This document shows, piece after piece, positions 1 through 9,732 of a DNA stretch of 64,000 nt (within the stretch, counting starts at the first letter, position 1; each line of letters begins with the position of its first letter). The DNA is taken from assembly GCA_045130475.1 (NCBI GenBank), contig JBGUPU010000016.1:1-64000 (forward strand). Reading direction: 5' to 3'. The notes beneath the pieces are model-generated. The model searched no databases. It was not told where the DNA came from and saw only the letters and a program-made list of their open reading frames with translations. This DNA comes from CAG-791 sp045130475. GTDB taxonomy: Bacteria > Bacillota > Clostridia > Lachnospirales > Lachnospiraceae. The translations under genes were made by a program, and so were the position numbers.

Positions 1-1094
1 AGAATATACTGCTGGGTATCCTTCGCCTCAATGAGCTTCTCGGCCGCATCGGTGCCGGCAGCCACAGGACCAGGGAACTGGTTGAGGAGATGGTAAACTC
101 CCAGCTTCATGTCTTCGAAAGACTCTATCTTCAGAATATGAAGATCAAGAACGTCATAGTTGTCGACGACTATATTTCAGAAGTCGTGCGCAAGAACAAG
201 GTTTTTTTCCAGACAAAAATGACAGATACGCCGGACAAGGCAAAGCAGAACGGTGAATTTATCTCCGTCAGGGATTTCCGCCAGTTTATGTCAGACCTGG
301 AAAGATACAACCGCACAGAGCTCTCGCAGAGACTGGGTATTGAGGACGACAATGTGCCGCTCCTTCGCATTTCAGCCATCATGCTCCGCTGTATTGCAGA
401 CAGAGTGAACGCCGAGCTTCTGTGGTTCCCATGTGTCACGCTCTGTGACGGCATCGTCTATGAATTCGCCGAGAAACGCAGATATCTCAAGGCACCCCAT
501 GATTTTGAACAGGATATCCTGGCCTGTGCGAGGCAGATCGGCCGCCGCTACAGGAGCAGCGAAGAACGCGCGAGCACGATCGGCAGGATCGCTCTCAAAA
601 TCTTTGAAAGCACCAAAAAACTGCATGGCATGGGCTCCAGGGAAAAACTTCTTCTGGAGATTGCTACGACCCTCTATGACTGCGGCAAATATATCAGCAT
701 GACGAATTTCTCCGAATGCTCTTACAATATCATCAAGTCCACGGAGATCATCGGTATTTCCAAGATCGAACAGGAAATCGTCGCCTGTGTGGTCCGCTTC
801 AATCACGAGAGATATTCCTACCAGAAACTCATCGCGGAACAATCCCCCCTCGGGGAGGAACAGTGCATGAAGATCGCCCGCCTGACCGCGATCCTGCGCG
901 TAGCAAATGCCTTGGACCGCTCTCACCGTCAGAAATTCGACGATCTGCAGATCCGCATTCAGGACAGGAAAATGTTTATCCTGATTGAGACCGGAGAGGA
1001 TATTTCTCTTGAAAAAGGTCTTTTCAGCCAGCGTGCCGATTTCTTTGAGGAAGTGTTCGGGATACGCCCTGTGATCAAACAGAAAAAACGATGA
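1..1094 (+). CDS. Ppx/GppA-family phosphatase, C-terminal part (5' truncated)
   Basis: The reading frame is open from base 3 to the TGA at 1092-1094, so the N-terminal, ASKHA-fold catalytic part lies outside the window. The visible part resembles the end of the Ppx/GppA catalytic domain followed by the helical HD-like C-terminal domain of exopolyphosphatase / pppGpp phosphohydrolase. The segment LLLEIATTLYDCGKYIS followed by NHERY is the family's HD-like region, although the canonical His-Asp pair is replaced by Tyr-Asp. These enzymes remove terminal phosphates from polyphosphate or pppGpp. The gene lies about 100 bp upstream of polyphosphate kinase on the same strand, which supports a polyphosphate role. 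An internal ATG at 90 continues an already open coding frame and is not a start. Which substrate it prefers cannot be told from this fragment. Confidence 0.8.
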   Translation, partial: NILLGILRLNELLGRIGAGSHRTRELVEEMVNSQLHVFERLYLQNMKIKNVIVVDDYISEVVRKNKVFFQTKMTDTPDKAKQNGEFISVRDFRQFMSDLERYNRTELSQRLGIEDDNVPLLRISAIMLRCIADRVNAELLWFPCVTLCDGIVYEFAEKRRYLKAPHDFEQDILACARQIGRRYRSSEERASTIGRIALKIFESTKKLHGMGSREKLLLEIATTLYDCGKYISMTNFSECSYNIIKSTEIIGISKIEQEIVACVVRFNHERYSYQKLIAEQSPLGEEQCMKIARLTAILRVANALDRSHRQKFDDLQIRIQDRKMFILIETGEDISLEKGLFSQRADFFEEVFGIRPVIKQKKR

Positions 1095-1200
1095 CAGATT
1101 CCCGGTTTTTCCGACTGAGGCGGAAAAGCTTGTCTTACCATAATGATATGAAGATGTTATCTCGAAAAATTCATGTGAAGTAGATGTGCAGGAGAGAATC

Positions 1201-3606
1201 ATGGCAGAGTTAAGAGATCAATATACGAATCCCAAATATTATCAAAACCGTGAACTGAGCTGGCTTCAGTTTGACCGCAGATGCCTGAGCGAGGCGAGAA
1301 ATAAGGACAATCCTCTTTTTGAGCGTCTGAAATTCCTGAGCATTACGGCATCCAACCTGGATGAGTTCTTTATGGTGCGGATCGCGTCCCTGCAGGACAT
1401 GGTCAATGCGGGTTACAAAAAGCGTGACATCGCCGGTATGACTGCCAGAGAACAGCTGGAAGCGATCATCGAAGACACGCACAATTTCATGCAGCGTCAG
1501 TACTGGACCTACAATCATCAACTGCTTCCCGGACTTCGCGAAAACGGCCTGGATGTTGTTGAGAGCTATAATAAACTGACCCCTGAGGAAAAAGACTTTG
1601 TCGATGAATACTTTGTAAATGAAGTCTTCCCCGTGCTGACCCCCATGGCAGTGGACAATTCCCGCCCCTTCCCCCTGGTCAGCAACAAGAGCCTGAATAT
1701 CTGCGCCCTGCTGACCCGTCAGGAAGGAACCGGCCAGGGTATTTCCGGCTATCTGCAGAAGCCCAAAAAGCCCGCAAAAGAATCCAAGGAGACCAAGGCC
1801 CTGAAGACAGCCCGCCATGCGGGAGAGCTGAGAGCGGTTCTGGAAGAAGTCAAAGAGGCCAAGGCAGCCAAAGAAGCGGCAAAGGCGGCCAAGGAAAAAG
1901 ATCCAAATGCATCCAAGACAGCAAAGGAAGGTAAGGAAGGGAAAGAGGGAAAAGGAGGCAAGAATAAAGAGGCCAGAACAGGTAAGGAAAATAAAGAGAA
2001 GGATCTTTTCCAGTATGCCACTGTTCAGGTTCCCGCTGTGCTGCCCCGTATCCTGGAACTGCCTGAGTCCGAAAACCGCCGTGTGATCTTCCTCGAGGAG
2101 ATCATCCGTCATCATCTGGACAGTCTCTTTCTCAACTATGATGTTGTGTGTGCATATCCCTATCGTGTCACCCGCAACGCGGATCTCACGATCGATGAAG
2201 ACGATGCGTCCGATCTGCTCAAGGAGATCGAGAAACAGCTCAAGAAGAGGCAGAGAGGCTATGCCATCCGTCTGGAAGTGGAGCACGGCATGGATCCCAG
2301 GCTCCTTGATTTCCTGAAGAAAGAGTTTTCTGTTTCCCAGGAGAAGATCTTTGAGATCGAAGGACCTCTGGACCTGACATTCTTGATGAAACTGTACGGC
2401 CTCGACGGATTTGAGTGGCTCCGCGAAGACCGCTACGCAAAGCCCCAGGAGATCCCGCGTCTGCCTGCAGGCTGCAATATTTTTGAACAGATCCGCGGCG
2501 GTGATATTTTCATGCACCACCCTTATCAGACCTTCCAGCCGGTCGTCAACTTTGTCGCGCAGGCGGCGGAGGACCCGCAGGTTCTGGCCATCAAGCAGAC
2601 TCTGTATCGAGTCAGCGGCAATTCACCCATCATCGCTGCTCTGGCAAGAGCCGCGGAGAACGGAAAGCAGGTCACTGTCCTGGTCGAGCTCAAAGCCCGT
2701 TTTGACGAGGAGAACAATATCGTCTGGGCGCGTATGCTGGAGCATGCGGGCTGTCACGTGATCTATGGTCTGGCAGGCCTGAAAACGCACAGCAAGATCA
2801 CCCTTGTTGTGCGCCGCGAAGACGACGGAATCCGCCGCTATGTCCACCTGGCCACGGGCAACTACAACGATACTACTGCCAAGATCTACACGGATATCGG
2901 CCTGATGACCTGCCGCGATGACATAGGTGAAGACGCCACCAGCGCCTTCAATATGCTGTCAGGTTATTCGGAACCCCGCTACTGGAACCGCCTGGCTCTG
3001 GCGCCGCTCTGGCTCAAGGATCGTTTCCTCTACCTCATTAACAGAGAGAGAGACCATGTCCTCAGAGGCGATAAAGGTCTGATCCGTGCCAAGATGAATT
3101 CCCTGTGTGATCCGGACATTATGGCGGCCCTCTATGAGGCCAGCGCCGCGGGTGTAAAGATCGAGCTGATCGTGCGCGGCATCTGCTGCCTCAAGGTCGG
3201 CATTCCCGGTGTCAGCGAAAATATCCGCGTGCGCTCCATTGTCGGCAATTTCCTTGAGCACAGCCGTATTTTCTATTTCGAAAACGGCGGACGTCCGGAA
3301 GTGTATGCTGCCAGCGCGGACTGGATGCCCAGAAACCTTGACCGCCGCGTCGAGATCCTCTTCCCGATTGAGGACCGTGAGATCGCCGGCAAAGTCATCC
3401 ATATCCTGGATGTGGAAATGGCAGACACCGTCAAGGCTCATATCCTCAAACCCGACGGTTCCTATGAACGCGTCGACCGCCGCGGCAAAGACCTGATCGA
3501 TTCCCAGCGCGTCTTCTGCGACGAAGCGGTCAAAGAGGCTCAGGAAGCGGCCCGTCCCAAGGGGGAGAGAGTTTTTGTTCCCGCCGAACACGCGGCTGAG
3601 GAATGA
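1201..3606 (+). CDS. ppk1: Polyphosphate kinase 1 with Lys/Ala-rich insertion
   Basis: PPK1 reversibly polymerises the gamma-phosphate of ATP into inorganic polyphosphate. The ATG at 1201 has AGGAG at 1190-1194; a GTG at 1186 in the same frame overlaps that site and is less likely. The protein has 801 residues against about 690-720 usual. N, head and two phospholipase-D-like C domains can be followed. The histidine in GLKTHSKI (His530) and the one in NFLEHSRI (His687) correspond to the phospho-accepting His435 and the catalytic His592 of the E. coli enzyme; both are shifted by exactly 95 residues. The shift is explained by a low-complexity segment (about residues 186-270) built almost only of Lys, Ala, Glu, Gly and Thr. 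The gene follows a Ppx/GppA gene and ends at a strong shared terminator. Confidence 0.95.
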   Translation: MAELRDQYTNPKYYQNRELSWLQFDRRCLSEARNKDNPLFERLKFLSITASNLDEFFMVRIASLQDMVNAGYKKRDIAGMTAREQLEAIIEDTHNFMQRQYWTYNHQLLPGLRENGLDVVESYNKLTPEEKDFVDEYFVNEVFPVLTPMAVDNSRPFPLVSNKSLNICALLTRQEGTGQGISGYLQKPKKPAKESKETKALKTARHAGELRAVLEEVKEAKAAKEAAKAAKEKDPNASKTAKEGKEGKEGKGGKNKEARTGKENKEKDLFQYATVQVPAVLPRILELPESENRRVIFLEEIIRHHLDSLFLNYDVVCAYPYRVTRNADLTIDEDDASDLLKEIEKQLKKRQRGYAIRLEVEHGMDPRLLDFLKKEFSVSQEKIFEIEGPLDLTFLMKLYGLDGFEWLREDRYAKPQEIPRLPAGCNIFEQIRGGDIFMHHPYQTFQPVVNFVAQAAEDPQVLAIKQTLYRVSGNSPIIAALARAAENGKQVTVLVELKARFDEENNIVWARMLEHAGCHVIYGLAGLKTHSKITLVVRREDDGIRRYVHLATGNYNDTTAKIYTDIGLMTCRDDIGEDATSAFNMLSGYSEPRYWNRLALAPLWLKDRFLYLINRERDHVLRGDKGLIRAKMNSLCDPDIMAALYEASAAGVKIELIVRGICCLKVGIPGVSENIRVRSIVGNFLEHSRIFYFENGGRPEVYAASADWMPRNLDRRVEILFPIEDREIAGKVIHILDVEMADTVKAHILKPDGSYERVDRRGKDLIDSQRVFCDEAVKEAQEAARPKGERVFVPAEHAAEE

Positions 3607-3707
3607 GTGCAGGAACAGGCCCGCTTCCAAGGCGTGTGCATGTAATATTTCCTGCCGGTCTGAAAAGAAACAGAAAAATGATTTAAAAGAATCAGATCAA
3701 ATAATCA

Positions 3708-3758
3708 GATCAAAAAACGGATGAGCGGGCCAGGTGCCCGTTCATCCGTTTTTTGATC
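3708..3758. terminator. Bidirectional Rho-independent terminator (ppk1 / ABC-F)
   Basis: The arms starting GATCAAAAAACGGATGA and ending TCATCCGTTTTTTGATC form a long stem closed by GCGGGC/GCCCG. It has A-runs on one side and T-runs on the other, so it can stop transcription from both convergent genes. Confidence 0.9.
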
Positions 3759-3777
3759 ACAATATTCAGGAGGAGAC

Positions 3778-5415
3778 TCAGTTGGAATCCTCGTCTCTGG
3801 AAGCGACGTAGACAGTGCGTTTTCTGGCGTCTGCGTTGTTCTCGAGGTAGTCGTCGTAAGTGGAGACCTTGTCGATAATGGTGCCGTCGGGCAGGATCTC
3901 GATAATGCGGTTTGCAGTGGTCTGCACGACCTGATGGTCACGGCAGGCAAAGAGCTCAACACCGGGGAAACGCATCATGCCTTCATTGAGGGCAGAGATG
4001 GATTCCATGTCCAGATGGTTGGTGGGCTCGTCAAAGATCAGGCAGTTGGCGCCGCTGATCATCATCTTGGAGAGCTGGCAGCGGACCTTCTCACCGCCCG
4101 AGAGGATGTTGACGTGCTTGACGCCGTCCTCGCCGGCAAAGAGCATACGTCCCAGGAATCCGCGGACATAAGTGACGTCCTTGATCGGGGAGTAGCCGGT
4201 CAGCCACTCGGTGATGGTCAGACTTGATGAAAACTCCTTGGTGTTGTCCTTGCAGAAGTAAGCCTGGCTGGTCGTAATACCCCACTTGTAGGTGCCCTCA
4301 TCGGGTTCCATGTTGCCCATGAGGATCTCAAACAGAGTAGTCTTGGCAAGCTCCTGGCTGCCGACAAAGGCGATCTTGTCGTCGTGTCCCATGACAAAGG
4401 AGACATTGTCGAGCACCTTGACTCCGTTGATGGTCTTGGAGATGCCGCTGACAGTGAGTACTTCATTGCCGATCTCGCGGTCAGGCCGGAAATCGATGTA
4501 AGGATATTTTCTGCTGGAGGGCTTGATCTCCTCAAGCTGGATCTTTTCCAGTGCGCGCTTACGGCTGGTCGCCTGTTTGGATTTGGAGGCGTTCGCAGAG
4601 AAGCGGGAGATGAATTCCTTGAGCTCCTTGATCTTCTCCTCTTTTTTCTTGTTGGCTTCCTTCATCTGACGGATCAGGAGACGGGAGGACTCATACCAGA
4701 AATCGTAGTTGCCCGCGTACAGGGTGATCTTTCCGTAGTCGATGTCCGCGATATAGGTGCATACCTTGTTCAGGAAATAGCGGTCGTGGGATACAACGAT
4801 GACGGTGTTGGGGAAATTGATCAGGAATTCCTCGAGCCAGTTGATGGCGTCCAGATCCAGATGGTTGGTGGGCTCATCGAGAAGCAGGACATCGGGATTG
4901 CCGAACAGGGCACGTGCCAGAAGGACTTTGACCTTCTGCGCACCGGTGATCTCGCGCATCAGGTATCCGTGAAGTTCGGTTTCGATGCCCAGTCCGTTCA
5001 GCAGTGCTTCGGCGTTGGACTCGGCCTCCCAGCCATCCATCTCGGCAAATTCGGTCTCGAGTTCGCTGGCACGGATGCCGTCTTCATCGGAGAAATCCTC
5101 TTTTGCATATAGGGCGTCCTTTTCGGCGCGGATCTCGAACAGACGGGGGTTGCCCTGGATGACTGTGTCGAGAACGATCTGATTGTCATATTTGTTGTGG
5201 TCCTGTTCCAGGAAAGAAAGACGCTGTCCCTCGGAGATGGAGACATTGCCGCTCGTGGTCTCGAGCTGCCCGGACAGAATGCGGAGGAAGGTGGACTTGC
5301 CGGCGCCGTTGGCGCCGATGATGCCGTAGCAGTTTCCTTCCGTAAACTTAATGGATACATCTTCAAACAGAGCCTTTTTTCCCAGGCGGAGTGTGACACC
5401 GTTTGCTTGAATCAT
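3778..5415 (-). CDS. ABC-F family ATP-binding protein (YkpA/YbiT-like)
   Basis: A soluble protein of 545 residues with two ABC ATPase domains and no membrane segments, as in ABC-F translation factors that bind the ribosomal E site. The first domain has Walker A GANGAGKST (residues 34-42) and Walker B LLLDEPTNHLD; the second has SGGEKVR signature and LIFDEPTNHLD. The second Walker A is degenerate (GSQELAKTT) and the first signature reads ITGAQ instead of LSGGQ; both are seen in the YkpA/YbiT branch. A charged Lys/Glu-rich linker between the two domains matches the ABC-F P-site tip linker. The ATG at 5415 is preceded by AAAGG about 11 bases upstream. Whether it is housekeeping or gives antibiotic protection is not decidable from sequence; the branch favours housekeeping. 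Confidence 0.9.
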   Translation of the reverse strand: MIQANGVTLRLGKKALFEDVSIKFTEGNCYGIIGANGAGKSTFLRILSGQLETTSGNVSISEGQRLSFLEQDHNKYDNQIVLDTVIQGNPRLFEIRAEKDALYAKEDFSDEDGIRASELETEFAEMDGWEAESNAEALLNGLGIETELHGYLMREITGAQKVKVLLARALFGNPDVLLLDEPTNHLDLDAINWLEEFLINFPNTVIVVSHDRYFLNKVCTYIADIDYGKITLYAGNYDFWYESSRLLIRQMKEANKKKEEKIKELKEFISRFSANASKSKQATSRKRALEKIQLEEIKPSSRKYPYIDFRPDREIGNEVLTVSGISKTINGVKVLDNVSFVMGHDDKIAFVGSQELAKTTLFEILMGNMEPDEGTYKWGITTSQAYFCKDNTKEFSSSLTITEWLTGYSPIKDVTYVRGFLGRMLFAGEDGVKHVNILSGGEKVRCQLSKMMISGANCLIFDEPTNHLDMESISALNEGMMRFPGVELFACRDHQVVQTTANRIIEILPDGTIIDKVSTYDDYLENNADARKRTVYVASRDEDSN

Positions 5416-5768
5416 ATTGAATATACCTTTCTTTTTCAGCGGTTGCTGTTTTCCTCATTCTCAAAAACAGCATAAGAAACAGGTTGTTATTATCAGTTCC
5501 GGTATTTTTCTTAATATAATAGAAAAAAACGGTTTATCGCATCTCAAAAAGGATACATTATAATGATGGAAAAAGCAAGGCATGCTGAACTGAGATTTCG
5601 AAGGCAGCAGGGCAAAAAGCTTTTGAAATAAATGCATATAGTGGTGGCGGGCATGGCAAAAGGATGTTATAATGTCCTGATAAGAATTGTGTACAATTGT
5701 CTGAAAATTCCGATTTCTGTCTTCGATGCACTCCGGACAGGTCCTGATGTCATACCGGCGTGTGCATT
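5416..5768. other. Divergent intergenic region with promoter-like -10 boxes
   Basis: About 350 bases between the divergent ABC-F and glycerophosphodiesterase genes. A TATAAT at 5668-5673 preceded by TG at 5665-5666 makes an extended -10 pointing right, about 90 bases before the phosphodiesterase start. Another TATAAT lies at 5559-5564. Neither has a good -35. No small gene or RNA is recognised. Confidence 0.4.
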
Positions 5769-6653
5769 ATGCAAGTAGAAAAGTATATGGCTGATAAAAA
5801 GAGTACTGCCGGGAAAATCGCAGTCTGCACTGCCCTGGTTTCCGGCGCATATATTTATACGATCATGCCGCGTATGATCCGTAAACCTGACAGGTCAGTA
5901 TTTGAAACCCGGTTTTTTGCCCACCGCGGTCTGCACAAAAACGGGACGGCACTGCCGGAAAATTCTCTCCCTGCCATTAAAAAAGCAGTGGAGGAGGGCT
6001 ACGGGATCGAGTTCGACATTCAGGTGACAAAGGACGGCGTGCCTGTTGTATTTCACGATTTTACCCTTCTCCGCATGTGCAGACAAAAGGGAAGAGTATG
6101 TGACTATACTCTGGAGGAACTGCGGAAATTCAGACTGCTGGACTGCGGGGAGCCCATACCCACATTCAGTGAGGTCCTCGAGGCTGTCGACGGGAAAGTA
6201 CCTCTCATTATTGAAATGAAGGTAGAGTACTTTGACCTTCGCGTCTGCCGTGCGGCCGACCGACTGCTGCGTGACTACAAGGGCGTCTATTGCATCGAAT
6301 CCTTTAATCCGCTGGTCCTTCTGTGGTATCGGAAGAACAGGCCGGATGTCATGCGGGGACAGCTTTCCGACGGTTTTATTTTTCAAAAAGAGTTCCGTAC
6401 ACCTATAAAGATCGCTCCGAGTTTTTTTATACAGTTTTTAGTCACGAATTGCGTGACAAGACCCGACTTTATAGCTTATAATCACAAATATCAGGGCAAC
6501 CTTTCCAGGTCTTTGGTCCGCCGCCTTTTCAGAGGAAAAGCGGCCGCCTGGACAGTGCGAAGCGAGGATGAGCTGAAGCGGGCAAAATCGCATTTTGATG
6601 TCTTTATTTTTGACAGCTTTATCCCCGGCAGTGCGCACCGTCGTAAAACCTGA
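5769..6653 (+). CDS. Membrane-anchored glycerophosphodiester phosphodiesterase
   Basis: GDPD-family enzymes hydrolyse glycerophosphodiesters to glycerol-3-phosphate and an alcohol, recycling phospholipid head groups or teichoic-acid material. The signature runs AHRGLHKNG (catalytic His-Arg), PENSLPAI, GIEFDIQVTKDG (metal-binding Glu/Asp) and VVFHDFTL (second catalytic His), a complete GDPD active site in the usual TIM-barrel order. An N-terminal hydrophobic helix (VCTALVSGAYIYTIMP) comes first, so the enzyme is probably tethered to the membrane. Starts are uncertain: GTG 5760, ATG 5769 and ATG 5787 share the frame and none has a clear ribosome binding site; all keep the membrane helix. It is a single gene between the ABC-F gene and ppdK. 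Confidence 0.88.
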   Translation: MQVEKYMADKKSTAGKIAVCTALVSGAYIYTIMPRMIRKPDRSVFETRFFAHRGLHKNGTALPENSLPAIKKAVEEGYGIEFDIQVTKDGVPVVFHDFTLLRMCRQKGRVCDYTLEELRKFRLLDCGEPIPTFSEVLEAVDGKVPLIIEMKVEYFDLRVCRAADRLLRDYKGVYCIESFNPLVLLWYRKNRPDVMRGQLSDGFIFQKEFRTPIKIAPSFFIQFLVTNCVTRPDFIAYNHKYQGNLSRSLVRRLFRGKAAAWTVRSEDELKRAKSHFDVFIFDSFIPGSAHRRKT

Positions 6654-6732
6654 TCCCCATGCCGCGGCGGGATCGTTCGTGGCTTTTTGTTGTTTTCAGG
6701 AACCTGTCGGGATATCCTGCACGCGGGGGTAC

Positions 6733-6752
6733 AAAACTCGCAGGTGAGTTTT
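6733..6752. repeat. Short hairpin with core ACTCGCAGGTGAGT
   Basis: Arms AAAACTC and GAGTTTT flank GCAGGT in the ppdK leader. The same core recurs at 45789-45806 (ACTCGCAGGCGAGT) and, more loosely, at 51827-51846. Confidence 0.5.
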
Positions 6753-6812
6753 GGATCAGTGAGTTACTGCAGCTATTTACAACTGCGGAACATATAAACA
6801 AGGAGGTTATGA

Positions 6813-9434
6813 ATGAGCAAGAGAGTTTACAAATTCAGCGAGGGTAATGCGGATATGCGCAATCTTCTGGGCGGCAAGGGCGCAAACCTTGCTGAGATGA
6901 CCAATATCGGTCTGCCCATCCCGAACGGCTTCACTATTTCCACCGAGGCCTGCACGGATTATTACAATGATGGCAAGACCATCAATGAAGATACGCAGAA
7001 GCAGATCTTCGAGGCACTTGCATGGCTTGAGGGCGTTCAGGGCAAGAAGTTCGGCGATACCGAGAATCCGCTCCTGGTTTCCGTCCGTTCTGGTGCGCGC
7101 GCTTCCATGCCCGGCATGATGGATACGATCCTGAACCTGGGTCTCAACGATGTTTCCGTCAAGGGCTTTGCACAGAAGACCGGCAATCCTCGTTTTGCAT
7201 ATGATTCCTATCGCCGTTTCATCCAGATGTTCTCTGACGTCGTTATGGAAATGAGCAAGACTTTCTTCGACAGCATCCTTGAGGGTGTGAAGAAGGAGCA
7301 CGGCTATACCTTTGATACCGAGCTGACCGCTGAGGACCTTCAGGATGTCATCGCTCAGTACAAGGCGATCTACAAAGAAAAGATGGGCGAAGAGTTCCCT
7401 CAGGATCCCAAGGTTCAGCTGATGGAAGCCATCAAGGCTGTCTTCCGTTCCTGGGACAACCCCCGCGCCAACTACTATCGTATGATGAACGATATCCCTT
7501 ATTCCTGGGGTACTGCCGTCAACGTTCAGTCCATGGTCTTCGGCAACATGGGCAACACTTCCGGTACCGGTGTTGCGTTCACACGTGACCCCGCTACAGG
7601 CGCAAAGGGCATCTTCGGCGAGTACCTGATCAATGCACAGGGTGAGGACGTCGTTGCAGGTATCCGCACACCTTCCAAGATCACACAGCTGGAGAAGGAT
7701 CTTCCCGAGTGCTACAAGCAGTTTGTCTCCATCGCTGACAAGCTTGAGAAGCACTATCGCGATATGCAGGACATGGAGTTCACCATTGAGGAAGGCAAGC
7801 TCTTCTTCCTGCAGACCAGAAACGGCAAGCGCACCGCGCACGCTGCGATCCAGATCGCCTGCGATCTCGTTGATGAAGGCATGATCACTCCCGAGGAAGC
7901 AGTCTGCAGAATCGAAGCCAAGTCCCTCGATCAGCTGCTGCACCCTGTATTTGACGCTGCCGCTCTCAAGAACGGCGAGCAGATCGGCGAAGCTCTTCCG
8001 GCATCTCCCGGCGCAGCTGCAGGCCGCATCTATTTCAACGCTGACGACGCTGTTGCCGCACACGCTGCAGGCAGCCGTGTCATCCTGGTCCGCCAGGAGA
8101 CTTCCCCCGAGGATATCGAGGGTATGCACGCCGCTGAGGGCGTTCTGACCATGCGCGGCGGCATGACCAGCCACGCGGCAGTTGTTGCACGCGGCATGGG
8201 TACCTGCTGTGTCTCCGGCTGCGGTGAGCTCAAGGTCTTCGAAGAAGACAAGTACATCGAGCTTGGCGGCCACAAGATCAAAGAGGGCGACTACATCTCT
8301 CTCGACGGCTCAACCGGTAAGATCTATCTCGGCGATATCCAGACTGTGGAAGCTTCCATCAGCGGCAACTTCCAGCGCATCATGGCATGGGCAGACGCAG
8401 CCCGCAGGCTGAAAGTCCGCACCAACGCCGACACTCCCGAGGACGCTGCAAACGCAGTCCGTATGGGCGCTGAAGGTATCGGTCTGACCAGAACCGAGCA
8501 CATGTTCTTCAACCCTGACAGAATTCCGAAGATCCGCAGAATGATCCTCTCCGATACAACAGAAGAGCGCGAGGCTGCCCTCAACGAGCTGATCCCCTTC
8601 CAGAAGGGCGACTTCAAGGGCATCTACAAGGCAATGGAAGGCCGTCCGGTCACCATCCGTTTCCTGGATCCGCCGCTCCACGAGTTCGTTCCCACCACTG
8701 AGCCCGAGATCGAAGATCTGGCCAAGCTCATGAACATCTCTGTTAAGGAAGTCAAGGAACGCTGCGACGCTCTGCACGAGTTCAACCCCATGATGGGTCA
8801 CCGCGGCTGCCGTCTGGCTGTCACATTCCCTGAGATCGCCCGCATGCAGACAAGGGCTGTCATGGAGGCAGCTATCGAAGTCAACGCAGAGGAAGGCTAC
8901 AATATCGTTCCCGAGATCATGATCCCTCTGGTAGGCGACAAGAAAGAGCTTGCATTCGTCAAGAAGACTGTCGTCGAGACCGCTGAGAAGGTCAAGGCTG
9001 AGATGAATTCCGATATCGAATACAAGGTCGGTACCATGATCGAGATCCCCCGTGCTGCTCTGATGGCAGACGAGATCGCAGAGGAAGCTCAGTTCTTCAG
9101 CTTCGGAACCAACGATCTGACCCAGATGACCTTCGGCTTCTCCCGTGACGATGCCGGCAAGTTCCTGCAGGATTACTATGCAAGCAAGATCTATGAGTCT
9201 GATCCCTTCGCACACCTCGACCAGAACGGCGTCGGCCAGCTGATCGCGATGGCAGCAGAGAAGGGCCGCAAGGTCCGCCCTGACATCCACCTGGGCATCT
9301 GCGGTGAGCACGGCGGCGATCCCGCATCCATCGAGTTCTGCCACAAGGTCGGTCTGGACTATGTCTCCTGCTCGCCTTTCCGTGTTCCGATCGCAAGACT
9401 TGCAGCGGCACAGGCAGCCATCAATGACAAATAA
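6813..9434 (+). CDS. ppdK: Pyruvate, phosphate dikinase
   Basis: PPDK interconverts pyruvate, ATP and phosphate with phosphoenolpyruvate, AMP and pyrophosphate, and is used in glycolysis or gluconeogenesis of many anaerobic Clostridia. The protein has 873 residues, the family's usual size. The N-terminal ATP-grasp part begins GGKGANLAEMTNIG; the central swivelling domain carries the phospho-histidine in GGMTSHAAVVARGMGT (His454, equivalent to His455 of the Clostridium symbiosum enzyme). The C-terminal barrel carries the catalytic cysteine in GICGEHGGD (Cys830, equivalent to Cys831). A perfect AAGGAGG at 6800-6806 precedes the ATG at 6813. Codon use is strongly biased to C/G-ending codons as in groEL and gap, which suggests high expression. 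It is monocistronic with a strong terminator at 9558. Confidence 0.98.
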   Translation: MSKRVYKFSEGNADMRNLLGGKGANLAEMTNIGLPIPNGFTISTEACTDYYNDGKTINEDTQKQIFEALAWLEGVQGKKFGDTENPLLVSVRSGARASMPGMMDTILNLGLNDVSVKGFAQKTGNPRFAYDSYRRFIQMFSDVVMEMSKTFFDSILEGVKKEHGYTFDTELTAEDLQDVIAQYKAIYKEKMGEEFPQDPKVQLMEAIKAVFRSWDNPRANYYRMMNDIPYSWGTAVNVQSMVFGNMGNTSGTGVAFTRDPATGAKGIFGEYLINAQGEDVVAGIRTPSKITQLEKDLPECYKQFVSIADKLEKHYRDMQDMEFTIEEGKLFFLQTRNGKRTAHAAIQIACDLVDEGMITPEEAVCRIEAKSLDQLLHPVFDAAALKNGEQIGEALPASPGAAAGRIYFNADDAVAAHAAGSRVILVRQETSPEDIEGMHAAEGVLTMRGGMTSHAAVVARGMGTCCVSGCGELKVFEEDKYIELGGHKIKEGDYISLDGSTGKIYLGDIQTVEASISGNFQRIMAWADAARRLKVRTNADTPEDAANAVRMGAEGIGLTRTEHMFFNPDRIPKIRRMILSDTTEEREAALNELIPFQKGDFKGIYKAMEGRPVTIRFLDPPLHEFVPTTEPEIEDLAKLMNISVKEVKERCDALHEFNPMMGHRGCRLAVTFPEIARMQTRAVMEAAIEVNAEEGYNIVPEIMIPLVGDKKELAFVKKTVVETAEKVKAEMNSDIEYKVGTMIEIPRAALMADEIAEEAQFFSFGTNDLTQMTFGFSRDDAGKFLQDYYASKIYESDPFAHLDQNGVGQLIAMAAEKGRKVRPDIHLGICGEHGGDPASIEFCHKVGLDYVSCSPFRVPIARLAAAQAAINDK

Positions 9435-9557
9435 TCTGCATCCGGTCTTAATCCGTCAAGGTGCTTTCAGCCCCTGTACAGGATCATCCGGTGAATGATA
9501 CAGCAAGGAAAGCGTCCGGATCAGGCGCAGACCTTGTATATTCCATTCTGATTAAGT

Positions 9558-9602
9558 AAAAAAAGAGCACTGCCGCGGATGATCCCGGCAGTGCTCTTTT
9601 TG
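9558..9602 (+). terminator. ppdK Rho-independent terminator
   Basis: Stem AGAGCACTGCCG / CGGCAGTGCTCT with a 10-base loop, preceded by A-run and followed by TTTTT. Confidence 0.92.
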
Positions 9603-9611
9603 CAGTGAATC

Positions 9612-9641
9612 CGTAAAAAAACGGCAGCCGACAGGCTGCCG
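9612..9641 (-). terminator. Terminator for the small minus-strand gene
   Basis: Read on the minus strand, the stem CGGCAGCC / GGCTGCCG (loop TGTC) is followed directly by seven T residues. It lies about 90 bases past the stop of the gene at 9733-9999. Confidence 0.8.
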
Positions 9642-9732
9642 CATAAGGATTGGCAATGATAAATGAAAGCAGATTCAGTACTGTTTCGATGATAGAGATA
9701 AAGATCCGGACGAATGAAACGGAAACGGCGGA

